A stretch of DNA of 18,173 nt from CAYWTS01 sp964461265 (lineage in GTDB: Bacteria > Bacteroidota > Ignavibacteria > Tepidaquicellales > OLB5), in the NCBI GenBank assembly GCA_964461265.1, contig CAYWTS010000036.1, positions 1 to 18,173 on the forward strand, written 5' to 3'. This document shows positions 1 through 6,798 of the stretch, in pieces. Under the pieces are notes generated by a model. The model was not told the DNA's origin. It made no database searches and was given only the letters and a program-made list of their open reading frames with translations. Made by a program: the position numbers and the translations under genes. Positions within the stretch are counted from its first letter, which is position 1, and each line of letters opens with the position of its first letter.

Positions 1-2
1 AA

Positions 3-998
3 AAATTAATATATACCGAAGATTTTCCGGTTCCCGATATCAAACCCAATGAAGTGCTTGTAAAAATTAAAGCAGCATCGGTTAACCGTGCCGACCTTGT
101 GATAAGGCAGGGATACCCGGGTTTAACACTGAATTTTCCCCATATTTTAGGGGGTGATATTGCAGGAATTATTGAAGAAATCGGAACAGATGTTAAAGAA
201 TTTAAAGCAGGTGAGAGGGTTCTAAGCTGGCCTATTGCTGCCTGCGGTGAATGTGAATGGTGTAAAAAATGCAGGAGAGGCTTATGTTTTAACTGGCAGT
301 ATTTTGGTATGCACAGGCAGGGTTCTTATGCTGAGTTTGCAGCTGTACCTGAATCTTCATTAATAAATCTTCCCGAAAATGTATCATTCGAAGATGCTGC
401 CTGTCTGCCTGTAGCAGGGCTCACAGCTAACCACGCACTCGGCAGGGTGGGGAATCTAAAGAAAGGCGAAACATTTTTCATCTGGGGCGGAACAAGCGGG
501 CTTGGAATAATTGCACTTCAAATTGCGAAAAATGCCGGTGCCGAAATTTTTGCCACTGCAGGAAGTGAAAAGAAAGTTGAAACATTAAAAACACTTGGCG
601 TCAAATATGTTTTTAATCATAATTCTGATGAAGATATAGCTTTCAAGGTTCTTGAAATTACAGACGGTAAAGGTATTGATGTAGTGCTGAATTATATTGG
701 TCCCGCAAGGCATGAGCAAAGCTTTCGTATGGTAAAGAAAGGCGGAAGAATTCTCTGGTGCGGTATAATGACAGGAAGAGAAACTACAGTAAGCATACAC
801 CAGACTTACCTCCGACACATCAGCTTACTTGGGCTTTATCTGGGAGAAAAAGAGGAGTTAGAAGAACTTGTTAATTTAGTTGCAGCGGGGAAAGTTAAAC
901 CTCACATAGGTGAAAGATTAAGCTTAAAAGATTCAGCAAAAGGACACCAATTGCTTGCTGATGGTGATGTAGTCGGGAAAGTTGTTCTGATACCGTAA
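3..998 (+). CDS. Zinc-binding MDR-family alcohol dehydrogenase / quinone oxidoreductase (5'-truncated by window edge)
   Basis: Medium-chain dehydrogenase/reductase expected to use NAD(P)H; substrate unknown. The reading frame is open from base 3 and reads KLIYTEDFPVPDIKPNEV before the GTG at 54, which matches the usual MDR N-terminus. The true start therefore lies outside the window and 54 is not the start. Counting from 54, the structural-zinc motif C-x2-C-x2-C-x7-C is complete (C64, C67, C70, C78). A Rossmann motif GGTSGLG lies at about 145-151. The catalytic-zinc ligands of classical alcohol dehydrogenases are not seen: NRAD stands where Cys is usual and GGD stands where GHE is usual. This points to a quinone-oxidoreductase or crotonyl-CoA-reductase-like branch that keeps only the structural zinc. 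It ends about 8 bp before a convergent minus-strand frame. Confidence 0.88.
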   Translation, partial: KLIYTEDFPVPDIKPNEVLVKIKAASVNRADLVIRQGYPGLTLNFPHILGGDIAGIIEEIGTDVKEFKAGERVLSWPIAACGECEWCKKCRRGLCFNWQYFGMHRQGSYAEFAAVPESSLINLPENVSFEDAACLPVAGLTANHALGRVGNLKKGETFFIWGGTSGLGIIALQIAKNAGAEIFATAGSEKKVETLKTLGVKYVFNHNSDEDIAFKVLEITDGKGIDVVLNYIGPARHEQSFRMVKKGGRILWCGIMTGRETTVSIHQTYLRHISLLGLYLGEKEELEELVNLVAAGKVKPHIGERLSLKDSAKGHQLLADGDVVGKVVLIP

Positions 999-1005
999 TT
1001 TATGA

Positions 1006-1137
1006 TTAAAACCTGCCAGGTTTCTTATTTAACTTTTTCTCCTTTTCACAGCGTGCGTTATAAGCAAACCGCATAAAATATCTTTCCGGTGAGTTCAGTT
1101 CCTTATTTAAGTTTTTGTGTAGATATGAATCCAGCAT
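1006..1137 (-). CDS. Small hypothetical ORF downstream of trpS (doubtful)
   Basis: A frame on the minus strand is open from just after an in-frame TGA (1198-1200), inside the end of trpS, to a TAA at 1006-1008. This gives 63 codons. Starts available are GTG at 1152 or ATG at 1137 (43 residues, beginning MLDSYLHKNLNKEL). The composition looks protein-like (mixed charged, aromatic and helical residues, with no simple repeats) and the upstream part KPEIKEIARAREVF also reads well. This suggests a real small gene or the remnant of a longer one. No Shine-Dalgarno sequence is visible. The last codons are made from a palindromic AAACCTGNCAGGTTT repeat. I recognise no family. Confidence 0.25.
   Translation of the reverse strand: MLDSYLHKNLNKELNSPERYFMRFAYNARCEKEKKLNKKPGRF
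1008..1023. repeat. AAACCTGNCAGGTTT palindrome, copy 1
   Basis: Sequence AAAACCTGCCAGGTTT, a near-perfect palindrome around one central base. Two further copies lie at 17306-17322 and 17353-17368. This copy sits between the convergent MDR gene and the trpS-side genes and could also work as a weak bidirectional hairpin. Confidence 0.6.
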
Positions 1138-1186
1138 TAACGAACAAAACACTTCACGTGCACGGGCAATTTCTTTAATCTCCGGT

Positions 1187-2185
1187 TTATTTAATGTTCA
1201 ATCCCACTTTTTCCCTTGCTTCGTTGAGTGTGACCGATGCAATGAGTCTTGCCTTATCGGCACCCTCTTTAAGCACAGATAAGATGTAACCGCGGTCTTT
1301 TTCGAGTTGTTTTCGTTTTTCACGGAAAGGTTTAAAGTATTCCAGTAATTTTTCAAGCAGTATTTTCTTGGCACTACCGTAACCAAAGCCTCCTTGGATG
1401 TATTTATCTGCCAGTATTTGTTTCTCTTTATCTGTGGCAAAGTATGAAAATGTTTTGTAAACAGTATCCTTTTCGGGATTCTTGGGATCTTCTAAAGGCG
1501 TAGAATCGGTTACAATTCCCATTACCTGTTTTTTCAGCGTGTCTTCGTCGGCAAAAAAATTAATTACGTTTCCGTAGCTTTTGCTCATTTTATTAATTCC
1601 GTCTGTTCCTATAACATACCCAGCATCATCAGGTATAAAAGGTGCCGGGAGCTTAAAAACATCACCGTAAATCCTGTTGAACTTACCTGCTATATCGCGT
1701 GATATTTCCACATGCTGTTTTTGATCACGCCCGACCGGAACTAAATCAGGTTTGTAAATTAAAATATCGACAGCCATTAAGACCGGGTAAATGAATAAGC
1801 CTGCTGTAGCATCTTTTAATCCTTTTGAAACAGCATCTTTATATGCATGCGCCTGCTCAAGCATGTTAACAGGGGTTACGCAGTTTAAGAGCCAGGTAAG
1901 CTCGGTGTGTTCTTTCACATCACTTTGACGGAAGAAAATAGTTTTGTGCGGGTCAAGCCCAAGTGCAAGGTAATCGGTAGCTAAGCCGGTAATAAGTTCC
2001 TGCAGTTTTTTAGGATCGCGAATGGTTGTAAGTGAGTGTAAATCGGCAATGAAGATAAATGTGTCGTACTCATCCTGCATTTTTATATGGTTTTTCATTG
2101 CACCCAGATAATTTCCCAGGTGCGGGACACCGCTTGGCTGAACCCCCGAGAGTATGCGTTTTTTACGGTGTGTTTTTTCGGTCAT
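1187..2185 (-). CDS. trpS: Tryptophanyl-tRNA synthetase
   Basis: Class I aminoacyl-tRNA synthetase that charges tRNA-Trp in the cytoplasm. At 332 residues it has the usual bacterial length. The HIGH-type signature reads PSGVPHLGNY at 17-26. The Trp-pocket block VGRDQKQHVEISRDIA starts near 151. The KMSKS signature is exact (INKMSKSYGN; K199-S203). The ATG at 2185 gives a short basic N-terminus before the Rossmann fold, as usual. The start lies 2 nt after the nuoJ stop codon, so the two genes are very likely cotranscribed. No Shine-Dalgarno sequence stands out in the end of nuoJ. Confidence 0.97.
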   Translation of the reverse strand: MTEKTHRKKRILSGVQPSGVPHLGNYLGAMKNHIKMQDEYDTFIFIADLHSLTTIRDPKKLQELITGLATDYLALGLDPHKTIFFRQSDVKEHTELTWLLNCVTPVNMLEQAHAYKDAVSKGLKDATAGLFIYPVLMAVDILIYKPDLVPVGRDQKQHVEISRDIAGKFNRIYGDVFKLPAPFIPDDAGYVIGTDGINKMSKSYGNVINFFADEDTLKKQVMGIVTDSTPLEDPKNPEKDTVYKTFSYFATDKEKQILADKYIQGGFGYGSAKKILLEKLLEYFKPFREKRKQLEKDRGYILSVLKEGADKARLIASVTLNEAREKVGLNIK

Positions 2186-2187
2186 TG

Positions 2188-2706
2188 TTAATCGAACTTT
2201 TTCTTGGCAAGTATTATAGCACCCACTATGGCAGCAAGCAGTATAAAAGATACTGCTTCGAACGGGAATGAGTATGTGGTGTAAAGCTCTTTACCAATAG
2301 TTTTTACTGTTCCGATATTTTCAGCAGCCGGACTTAATGCAGGGAACTTATCCATAAACGCAAAATAAGTTGTTATTCCAAGCGAGGCAAAAAGCAGAAG
2401 TGAAAGTATTATTGCTGAAATTTTTTTGTAAGAAAACTGCTCGGTGAGCTTAGTTTCATCCTGAAGATTCAGCAGCATTATTACAAACAAAAACAGAACC
2501 ATAATGGCACCGGCATAGACCAATACCTGTATTATTGCAATAAACTGTGCCCTGAGTAATAAATAAATAGCTGATACACAGAAGAAATTAAGAACAAGCC
2601 ACAATGCACTGTTTACCGGGTTGCGGCGGGTTATCATTATTACAGCCGAAACAACCGCAACAACCGAGAAAAATAAGATTAATATGTTCTCAAAAGTAAA
2701 CTGCAT
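2188..2706 (-). CDS. nuoJ: NADH-quinone oxidoreductase subunit J
   Basis: Membrane subunit of respiratory complex I, homologous to mitochondrial ND6. At 172 residues it fits the family. About five hydrophobic segments are visible (near 6-24, 31-50, 54-78, 95-115 and 150-168). The second and third hold the conserved ND6-type stretch NPVNSALWLVLNFF...AQFIAIIQVLVYAGAIMVLFLFVIMLLN. Normally nuoJ lies between nuoI and nuoK. Here the upstream side is non-coding repeats and a tRNA, and the next gene is trpS, so this copy is detached from a nuo operon. No promoter box could be assigned. Confidence 0.93.
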   Translation of the reverse strand: MQFTFENILILFFSVVAVVSAVIMITRRNPVNSALWLVLNFFCVSAIYLLLRAQFIAIIQVLVYAGAIMVLFLFVIMLLNLQDETKLTEQFSYKKISAIILSLLLFASLGITTYFAFMDKFPALSPAAENIGTVKTIGKELYTTYSFPFEAVSFILLAAIVGAIILAKKKFD

Positions 2707-2732
2707 TAACGAAGCTAAAAGTTTAAAGTTTA

Positions 2733-2826
2733 AAAATGCAATTAAAAATTAAAAATGACTTCTATTTCATATTATATAAACTTTAAGTTAAATTTTGAAT
2801 TTTAACTTAAATTTTTAATTTTGCCC
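2733..2826. repeat. AT-rich inverted-repeat stretch
   Basis: Almost pure A/T sequence upstream of nuoJ. It holds a perfect 11-bp inverted repeat TTTAAGTTAAA (2782-2792) / TTTAACTTAAA (2801-2811). It is nested inside a looser one: GCAATTAAAAATTAAAA near 2738 against AAATTTTTAATTTTGC near 2810. It could form a long cruciform or hairpin. No gene is seen in it. Confidence 0.5.
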
Positions 2827-2848
2827 TTTCAATTTCGAATTAATTTGT

Positions 2849-2934
2849 GCCCGGAGCCGGAATCGAACCGGCACCGAGGAACTACCCCGACAGGATTTTA
2901 AGTCCTGCGCGTCTACCAGTTCCGCCATCCGGGC
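2849..2934 (-). tRNA. tRNA-Leu (anticodon UAA)
   Basis: An 86-nt cloverleaf can be folded by eye. The acceptor stem pairs GCCCGGA with TCCGGGC. The anticodon stem CAGGA/TCCTG encloses the loop CTTAAAA, with anticodon TAA at 2898-2900. A long class II variable arm follows, and the T arm reads GGTTCGATTCC. The long variable arm and TAA anticodon fit leucine. The discriminator is A (2848) and CCA is not encoded. It stands alone, with repeats on both sides. Confidence 0.96.
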
Positions 2935-2942
2935 TGCAGCCA

Positions 2943-2966
2943 ATTCCTGCGAAAGCAGGAATCTAC
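2943..2966 (-). repeat. ATTCCYGC-GAAA-GCRGGAAT hairpin repeat, copy 1
   Basis: Perfect 8-bp inverted repeat ATTCCTGC / GCAGGAAT with loop GAAA, followed by CTAC. Read on the minus strand, 22 of 24 bases match 10168-10191; the two differences are a compensating C/T and G/A pair in the stem. A degenerate third copy lies at 10045-10063. It is 8 bp upstream of the tRNA on the minus strand. Confidence 0.6.
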
Positions 2967-3048
2967 TTGAATTTTTACAATTTTACTTAACACTCCGCTT
3001 TTTAGCTATTACAAAAAAAAGACACATTTTTTAAAAACATAATAAAAA

Positions 3049-3178
3049 GGGGCTGTATCAAAAGTGTTTTTGTATCCGCAGTCTTTATGGCTGCGTTGCA
3101 ATTTTTCTTGCATAATCGCGACTATGAAAGTTGCGGTTACAGTTTTTTTGCAAGAAAATTGCCTTTTGAGACAGCCCC
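3049..3178. mobile_element. MITE-like element with 16-bp terminal inverted repeats
   Basis: A 130-bp non-coding segment bounded by GGGGCTGTATCAAAAG (3049-3064) and CTTTTGAGACAGCCCC (3163-3178), complementary at 15 of 16 positions. Flanking A and T extend the match by one. Nested inside is another inverted pair, GCAATTTTTCTTGCA and TGCAAGAAAATTGC, with one base of slippage. The termini look like insertion-sequence ends, so this is probably a transposase-less derivative. No clear target duplication is visible. It lies 29 bp after the stop of the first propeller gene and might also end transcription. Confidence 0.55.
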
Positions 3179-3207
3179 TAACGAAAATTACCAGTTAATT
3201 ATAAAGT

Positions 3208-4488
3208 TTATCTCACCAGCACCATTTTTTTTGTTTCTGTAAATTCATTTGCAATCAATTTATAATAATACACACCGCTTCTTAAATTACTGCCATCAAA
3301 ATCCACTTCATATGTTCCGGGTTTTAACGGTTCATTTACGGGTGTTGCAACTTCTCGCCCTAGGATATCGTAAATTTTCAAGACCACCCCCGTCCTCTCC
3401 TTACTAAGGAGGGGAGTGAGGGGTGGTTTGATTTCGAATTTAATCTTTGTAGCCGGATTAAATGGATTTGGGTAGTTTTGCGAAAGTGAAAACGATTTTG
3501 GTATTTCACTGCTTATTTTTTTAATGCCAATTGGGTTACCGCCTGTAGTTGTTTTATAAATTTCATAAAAGTTAGTTACCCACCCAGTGTTGTTATTAAC
3601 AAACTTAATTGCCCGATAAGGAACACCAGCCCAAAATATCGAAACTTTTTGCCTTGTCCAGTTATAACCTCCGTTCGTTGTATAAAAAATAGTATCAAGA
3701 CCCGCAATCCAACCAGTTGATGCTGTAATAAAAAAAACTGAATTATATCTATTATCAGTAGTCGTATCAGTATTATTCAGTGAAAACCAGTTTGAACCGC
3801 CGTTTGTAGATTTTAATATCTTTTTTTGTTGACCGACTGTCCAGCCTATTTGCTCGTCTATAAAAAATATTGATGCTAACTCTTTTTCTGATTGTGTTTG
3901 AAATCCGAGCCAGTTAATACCACTGTTTGTAGTTTTCATTACTAAACCTTGGTTACAAGAAATCCAGCCAGTATTTGAATTAATAAAATAAATCGACTTC
4001 ATTGGTATAGAATAAGGCGTTAAATAGCCTATCCAATTAATTCCTCCATTTGTTGTTTTATAAATATTCGTGGAATTTGAAGATGTTATATAACCGGTAT
4101 CTAATGAAGGAAAAAAAACTAACTTAATACTTTCGCCTATTGATTGAGATGTCCAGTTTTCTCCTCCATTTGTTGTTCTGTAAATTTTTCCAAAAGGAGC
4201 TGCATCAACAACATGTCCTGCAAGTGAGTTACTGAAAGAAACAGAACTGAAAGATGTACCGGGTATTGTTTGTATTAAAATCCAGTTTGTCCCGCCGTTT
4301 GTTGTTTTATAAATCACTCCGCCTAAATTAGAACCTCCCACAGCCCAACCGGTATTTTCATTTAAAAAACACATATCAACTATCTGTGCACCATTAGGTA
4401 GTGTTAATTGTAAAAACCACCCGCTTTGTGAATAAGCATTGTAAAAAATAGAAAAGGTAAGTAACAGAAATAAAAATTTTGTTTTCAT
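3208..4488 (-). CDS. T9SS-sorted secreted beta-propeller (YCF48/BNR-like) protein
   Basis: Exported protein of 426 residues. A Sec signal peptide covers about 1-20 (MKTKFLFLLLTFSIFYNAYS, then QSGW). It is followed by six or seven propeller-type repeats, each with an I-Y-K-T-T-N-G-G-x-N-W-like core (for example GVIYKTTNGGTNW, GKIYRTTNGGENW, TNIYKTTNGGINW). This is the YCF48/BNR pattern. The C-terminus is a type IX sorting domain: SLSQNYPNPFNPATKI, then LKIYDILGREV, ending TKKMVLVR. The protein should be secreted across the outer membrane and cleaved or anchored there; its ligand is unknown. Residues 355-369 (PPLTPLLSKERTGVV) are encoded by an inserted palindromic repeat. The start is firm, with AGGAGGAG two bases before ATG and a TAnnTTTG box behind it. 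It is a paralog of the 401-aa protein at 5526-6731. Confidence 0.9.
   Translation of the reverse strand: MKTKFLFLLLTFSIFYNAYSQSGWFLQLTLPNGAQIVDMCFLNENTGWAVGGSNLGGVIYKTTNGGTNWILIQTIPGTSFSSVSFSNSLAGHVVDAAPFGKIYRTTNGGENWTSQSIGESIKLVFFPSLDTGYITSSNSTNIYKTTNGGINWIGYLTPYSIPMKSIYFINSNTGWISCNQGLVMKTTNSGINWLGFQTQSEKELASIFFIDEQIGWTVGQQKKILKSTNGGSNWFSLNNTDTTTDNRYNSVFFITASTGWIAGLDTIFYTTNGGYNWTRQKVSIFWAGVPYRAIKFVNNNTGWVTNFYEIYKTTTGGNPIGIKKISSEIPKSFSLSQNYPNPFNPATKIKFEIKPPLTPLLSKERTGVVLKIYDILGREVATPVNEPLKPGTYEVDFDGSNLRSGVYYYKLIANEFTETKKMVLVR
3384..3426. repeat. GC-rich palindromic repeat inside a CDS (propeller gene 1)
   Basis: A 43-bp element with outer arms CCACCCC (3384-3390) and GGGGTGG (3420-3426). A perfect inner palindrome CTCCTTACTAAGGAG sits at 3397-3411. 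It is in frame and encodes residues 355-369 of the propeller protein. Its base composition is much richer in G and C than the gene around it. It belongs with the elements at 5636, 5721, 7318, 7855 and 18129. Confidence 0.75.
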
Positions 4489-4490
4489 TT

Positions 4491-4520
4491 CTCCTCCTGC
4501 TGTAAGTTGCTACAAAAATA
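4491..4520 (-). promoter_or_regulatory. Promoter -7 box and Shine-Dalgarno of propeller gene 1
   Basis: Read on the minus strand, TATTTTTG (4513-4520) fits the Bacteroidetes -7 consensus TAnnTTTG, and AGGAGGAG (4491-4498) is a strong ribosome site 2 nt before ATG. The arrangement matches that upstream of propeller gene 2. No TTTG -33 box is seen at the expected distance. Confidence 0.5.
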
Positions 4521-4576
4521 ATTATATAAAAATTATATAAAAGTATTAAAATACTATATCGTTCAAATTTTTGTAA

Positions 4577-5347
4577 TTAAAAGTCATTCTGGAGTAATAA
4601 GTTTCCTATATTATCAATACAATCATAAAAGGCTTCGTTAAATGATTTTGAGCAACGATATAATAAATCAATTGCATCGTAACTATATTTTTTTATTGGA
4701 ATTGGATCTTGACTTTTTAAAGAGGTTGTATAACTTGAAGGTATTGTTATTCGTTTTAAATTATCTTCAATATAATAATCATTGTGAGCAATTTTATTTC
4801 TTAAATCTTTGTCAAATAAATCAAGCCATTTTTTTATTATTTTATACTCTTTAACCTTACATCTTAACCTTGTATGCAATTCACCTATAAAATTATTTAC
4901 ATTTGTCGTAGATGTATAATCATCAAAAATTTCGTAATCCGGTTCTTCGTCCAACAATATTTTTAACGAATTTACCAGGACTTTATGTAAATATTTTGTT
5001 TCTATTACTTGTAAATAAACAAGCAATTTTAAATTTAACAAAACATTAGGAGGAGTTTTTGTCCTTTTTTCTTTATCTAAGTGTTCAATGAAAGCTGATA
5101 ATTTATTGCAGTTAGTTAAAACAGAACCTATGATTGGATGAAAAAATCCTATATCAGCGTTAGGTACCATCCCATCTTCTTCTTTTGCTTTATTTAATGC
5201 ATCAATTAATTGAGAATTAGGTATGACATTTTTAATTATTAATTGAAATTTATATTCACCAGCTTTACTAAGTACTTCTTTTAAAAATATTTTTGTTTCT
5301 TCAATTAATAATTCTTTATTATAATCCTCTATTATTAAATTTGTCAT
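4577..5347 (-). CDS. Hypothetical protein with HEPN-like R-x4-H motif
   Basis: A 256-residue soluble protein with no signal peptide or membrane segment, mostly predicted helical and rich in Lys, Ile, Leu and Asn. I do not recognise the family from the full sequence. The one informative motif is DLRNKIAHNDYY: R183-N-K-I-A-H188 fits the R-x4-6-H catalytic signature of HEPN ribonucleases found in toxins, abortive-infection proteins and CRISPR effectors. The motif alone is short and also occurs in non-catalytic proteins, so a nuclease role is an inference. No Shine-Dalgarno sequence is visible before the ATG. The start lies 22 bp from a MITE-like element. The gene sits between two paralogous propeller genes and is AT-richer than they are, which suggests an acquired insertion. 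Confidence 0.7.
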   Translation of the reverse strand: MTNLIIEDYNKELLIEETKIFLKEVLSKAGEYKFQLIIKNVIPNSQLIDALNKAKEEDGMVPNADIGFFHPIIGSVLTNCNKLSAFIEHLDKEKRTKTPPNVLLNLKLLVYLQVIETKYLHKVLVNSLKILLDEEPDYEIFDDYTSTTNVNNFIGELHTRLRCKVKEYKIIKKWLDLFDKDLRNKIAHNDYYIEDNLKRITIPSSYTTSLKSQDPIPIKKYSYDAIDLLYRCSKSFNEAFYDCIDNIGNLLLQNDF

Positions 5348-5368
5348 TTTTTTAGTATTATAATTTTA

Positions 5369-5506
5369 CTCAAGTTGACCGTTTTGTTTAATAATTATAA
5401 TAATAACATATATTTATTAACCCACGACTTTAGTCGTGGGAACAAGTTAAAAATATTGATTAATAACCGTTTCAACGGTTTTTATATCAGAAGCGGTCAA
5501 CTTGAG
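5369..5506. mobile_element. MITE-like element with 13-bp TIRs and an 8-bp target duplication
   Basis: A 138-bp segment beginning CTCAAGTTGACCG and ending with its exact complement CGGTCAACTTGAG. It is flanked on both sides by the direct repeat TAATTTTA (5361-5368 and 5507-5514). This is the structure left by a transposition event. There is no coding capacity; it carries the palindrome pair at 5421-5480. It separates the HEPN-like gene from propeller gene 2. Confidence 0.7.
5421..5480. repeat. Paired-palindrome (REP/BIME-like) unit, copy 1
   Basis: Palindrome CCCACGACTTTAGTCGTGGG (5421-5440; 9-bp arms), a 24-nt spacer, then AACCGTTTCAACGGTT (5465-5480; 7-bp arms). The second palindrome occurs identically at 8272-8287, also 22 nt after a different palindrome. 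The layout resembles REP doublets mobilised by RAYT (Y1) transposases; none is present in this window. Confidence 0.55.
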
Positions 5507-5525
5507 TAATTTTATTTATTATTTT

Positions 5526-6731
5526 TTACCTCACCAGCACCATTTTCTTTGTTTCCGTAAATTCGTTTGCAATCAGTTTATAATAATACACACCGCTGCT
5601 TAAATTATGAGCGTCAAAATCAACTTCGTATGTGGCCCCACCTATCCTCCCCCAAGGGGAGGAAAAAAGTGTCTTAATTTCCCTGCCAAGAACATCGTAT
5701 ATAACGAGTGAAATAATTTGCATCCTCCCTTCGGGGGGAGAGAGGGGGGCTTGAAACCTTATCTTTGTAACCGGATTAAACGGATTCGGGTAGTTTTGTG
5801 AAAGCGAAAACGATTTTGGTATATTTTCACTTATTTTCCTAATACCTATTCCACCATTTGTGGTTTTATAAATTCCATTATCGGCTACTGCAAAACCCAA
5901 GTTTTGATTTAGCATTTGTATTTCGTAAATATTAGGGTTACCGGAGAATTGTATGTTCCATGTAATCCCTAAATCTGCTGTAAAATAAATATAACCATCT
6001 TGACAGCCTACCCAGATATGTTCATTATCTAAAGTAAAAATGCAAAGAATTTTTTGCAGCGGAAACTGTATTTCAAACCAGTTATCACCGGCATTTGTTG
6101 TTTTAAACATAATACCGGTTTGTGTGCTAATGTGGATACCACCTGCAAATCCTGTTGTATTGTTTAGGAAAGCAATGGCGTTAAAAGCTCTGTAATTAAT
6201 AGTATCCACCTTCCATTCTGTGCCGCCATTTTTTGTTGATATTATTCTAAAATTTCCGCATACTGCACCTGTATTATAATCTATAAAGTAAACGGAATTC
6301 ATATCCTCGGTTGTTAAACTATATCCTATCCAATTTATTCCTCCATTGGTAGAATGTCTGATTCCACCACCATGACCGCAGCACCAAACGTTGTAATTAT
6401 CAATAGTAAATATATTATTTATATTGTAATTTCCAATATAATCCCAAAACACACCGCAATTTTCTGTTTTATAGAGTTTCTGCCCTGCTGCATAGCCGGT
6501 AAGTGAATTTGAAAAGCTAATACTTGTGAATTCAGGGCTGGTTGAAAATAGATATTGCTGCCAGTTAAGACCCTGGTCAGTAGTTTTCTTAAGTATATTG
6601 CCGCCAACAACAAATCCGGTATGTGAATTAATAAAATGAAGTGATTGCATTCTGACCGGGGAGTTAGGAATAAATGTCCATTGTGCAATAGAAACAGAGG
6701 TTATTATAAAAAGTAAAATGATTGTTTTCAT
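5526..6731 (-). CDS. T9SS-sorted secreted beta-propeller protein, paralog 2
   Basis: A 401-residue exported protein. The signal peptide is about residues 1-17 (MKTIILLFIITSVSIAQ). Degenerate propeller repeats follow (KKTTDQGLNW, RHSTNGGINW, FKTTNAGDNW, YFTADLGITW, IYKTTNGG). The C-terminal type IX sorting domain is SLSQNYPNPFNPVTKI...LVIYDVLGREI...MVLVR. The last 23 residues are identical to those of the protein at 3208-4488, and the leader DNA, Shine-Dalgarno and promoter box are also alike, so the pair arose by duplication. Two repeat-derived segments interrupt the sorting domain: PLSPPEGRMQII at 329-340 and PWGRIGG at 359-365. The frame stays open through both. Function beyond a secreted binding or scaffold role is unknown. 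Confidence 0.9.
   Translation of the reverse strand: MKTIILLFIITSVSIAQWTFIPNSPVRMQSLHFINSHTGFVVGGNILKKTTDQGLNWQQYLFSTSPEFTSISFSNSLTGYAAGQKLYKTENCGVFWDYIGNYNINNIFTIDNYNVWCCGHGGGIRHSTNGGINWIGYSLTTEDMNSVYFIDYNTGAVCGNFRIISTKNGGTEWKVDTINYRAFNAIAFLNNTTGFAGGIHISTQTGIMFKTTNAGDNWFEIQFPLQKILCIFTLDNEHIWVGCQDGYIYFTADLGITWNIQFSGNPNIYEIQMLNQNLGFAVADNGIYKTTNGGIGIRKISENIPKSFSLSQNYPNPFNPVTKIRFQAPLSPPEGRMQIISLVIYDVLGREIKTLFSSPWGRIGGATYEVDFDAHNLSSGVYYYKLIANEFTETKKMVLVR
5636..5664. repeat. GC-rich palindromic repeat inside a CDS (propeller gene 2, second loop)
   Basis: TCCTCCCC (5645-5652), loop CAA, then GGGGAGGA (5656-5663), with a CCCCACC lead-in. It encodes the PWGRIGG segment, where the paralog reads NEPLKPG, so it replaces or extends a loop of the sorting domain. 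Confidence 0.65.
5721..5752. repeat. GC-rich palindromic repeat inside a CDS (propeller gene 2, first loop)
   Basis: CTCCC, loop TTCG, then GGGGGAG at 5725-5740, followed by AGAGGGGGG. It encodes residues 329-340. It falls in the same protein loop (between the NPFNP strand and the IYDVLGRE strand) as the different-sequence insert in propeller gene 1. The CCCTTCGGGG core also occurs at the right end of the window. Confidence 0.65.
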
Positions 6732-6733
6732 TT

Positions 6734-6764
6734 CTCCTCCTGTTGGTAAGTTATTGCAAAAATA
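6734..6764 (-). promoter_or_regulatory. Promoter -7 box and Shine-Dalgarno of propeller gene 2
   Basis: On the minus strand TATTTTTG (6757-6764) and AGGAGGAG (6734-6741) are placed within one base of the same positions as in the leader of propeller gene 1. The intervening bases are mostly conserved (AACTTACnnCAGGAGGAG). Confidence 0.5.
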
Positions 6765-6798
6765 ATTAAATAAGTTTAATTATAGTAAATAAAAAATT

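Noticed and set aside
4642..4854. Plus-strand 70-codon ORF inside the HEPN-like gene
   Set aside because: Antisense shadow of the larger minus-strand gene, with no ribosome site and low-complexity hydrophobic sequence.
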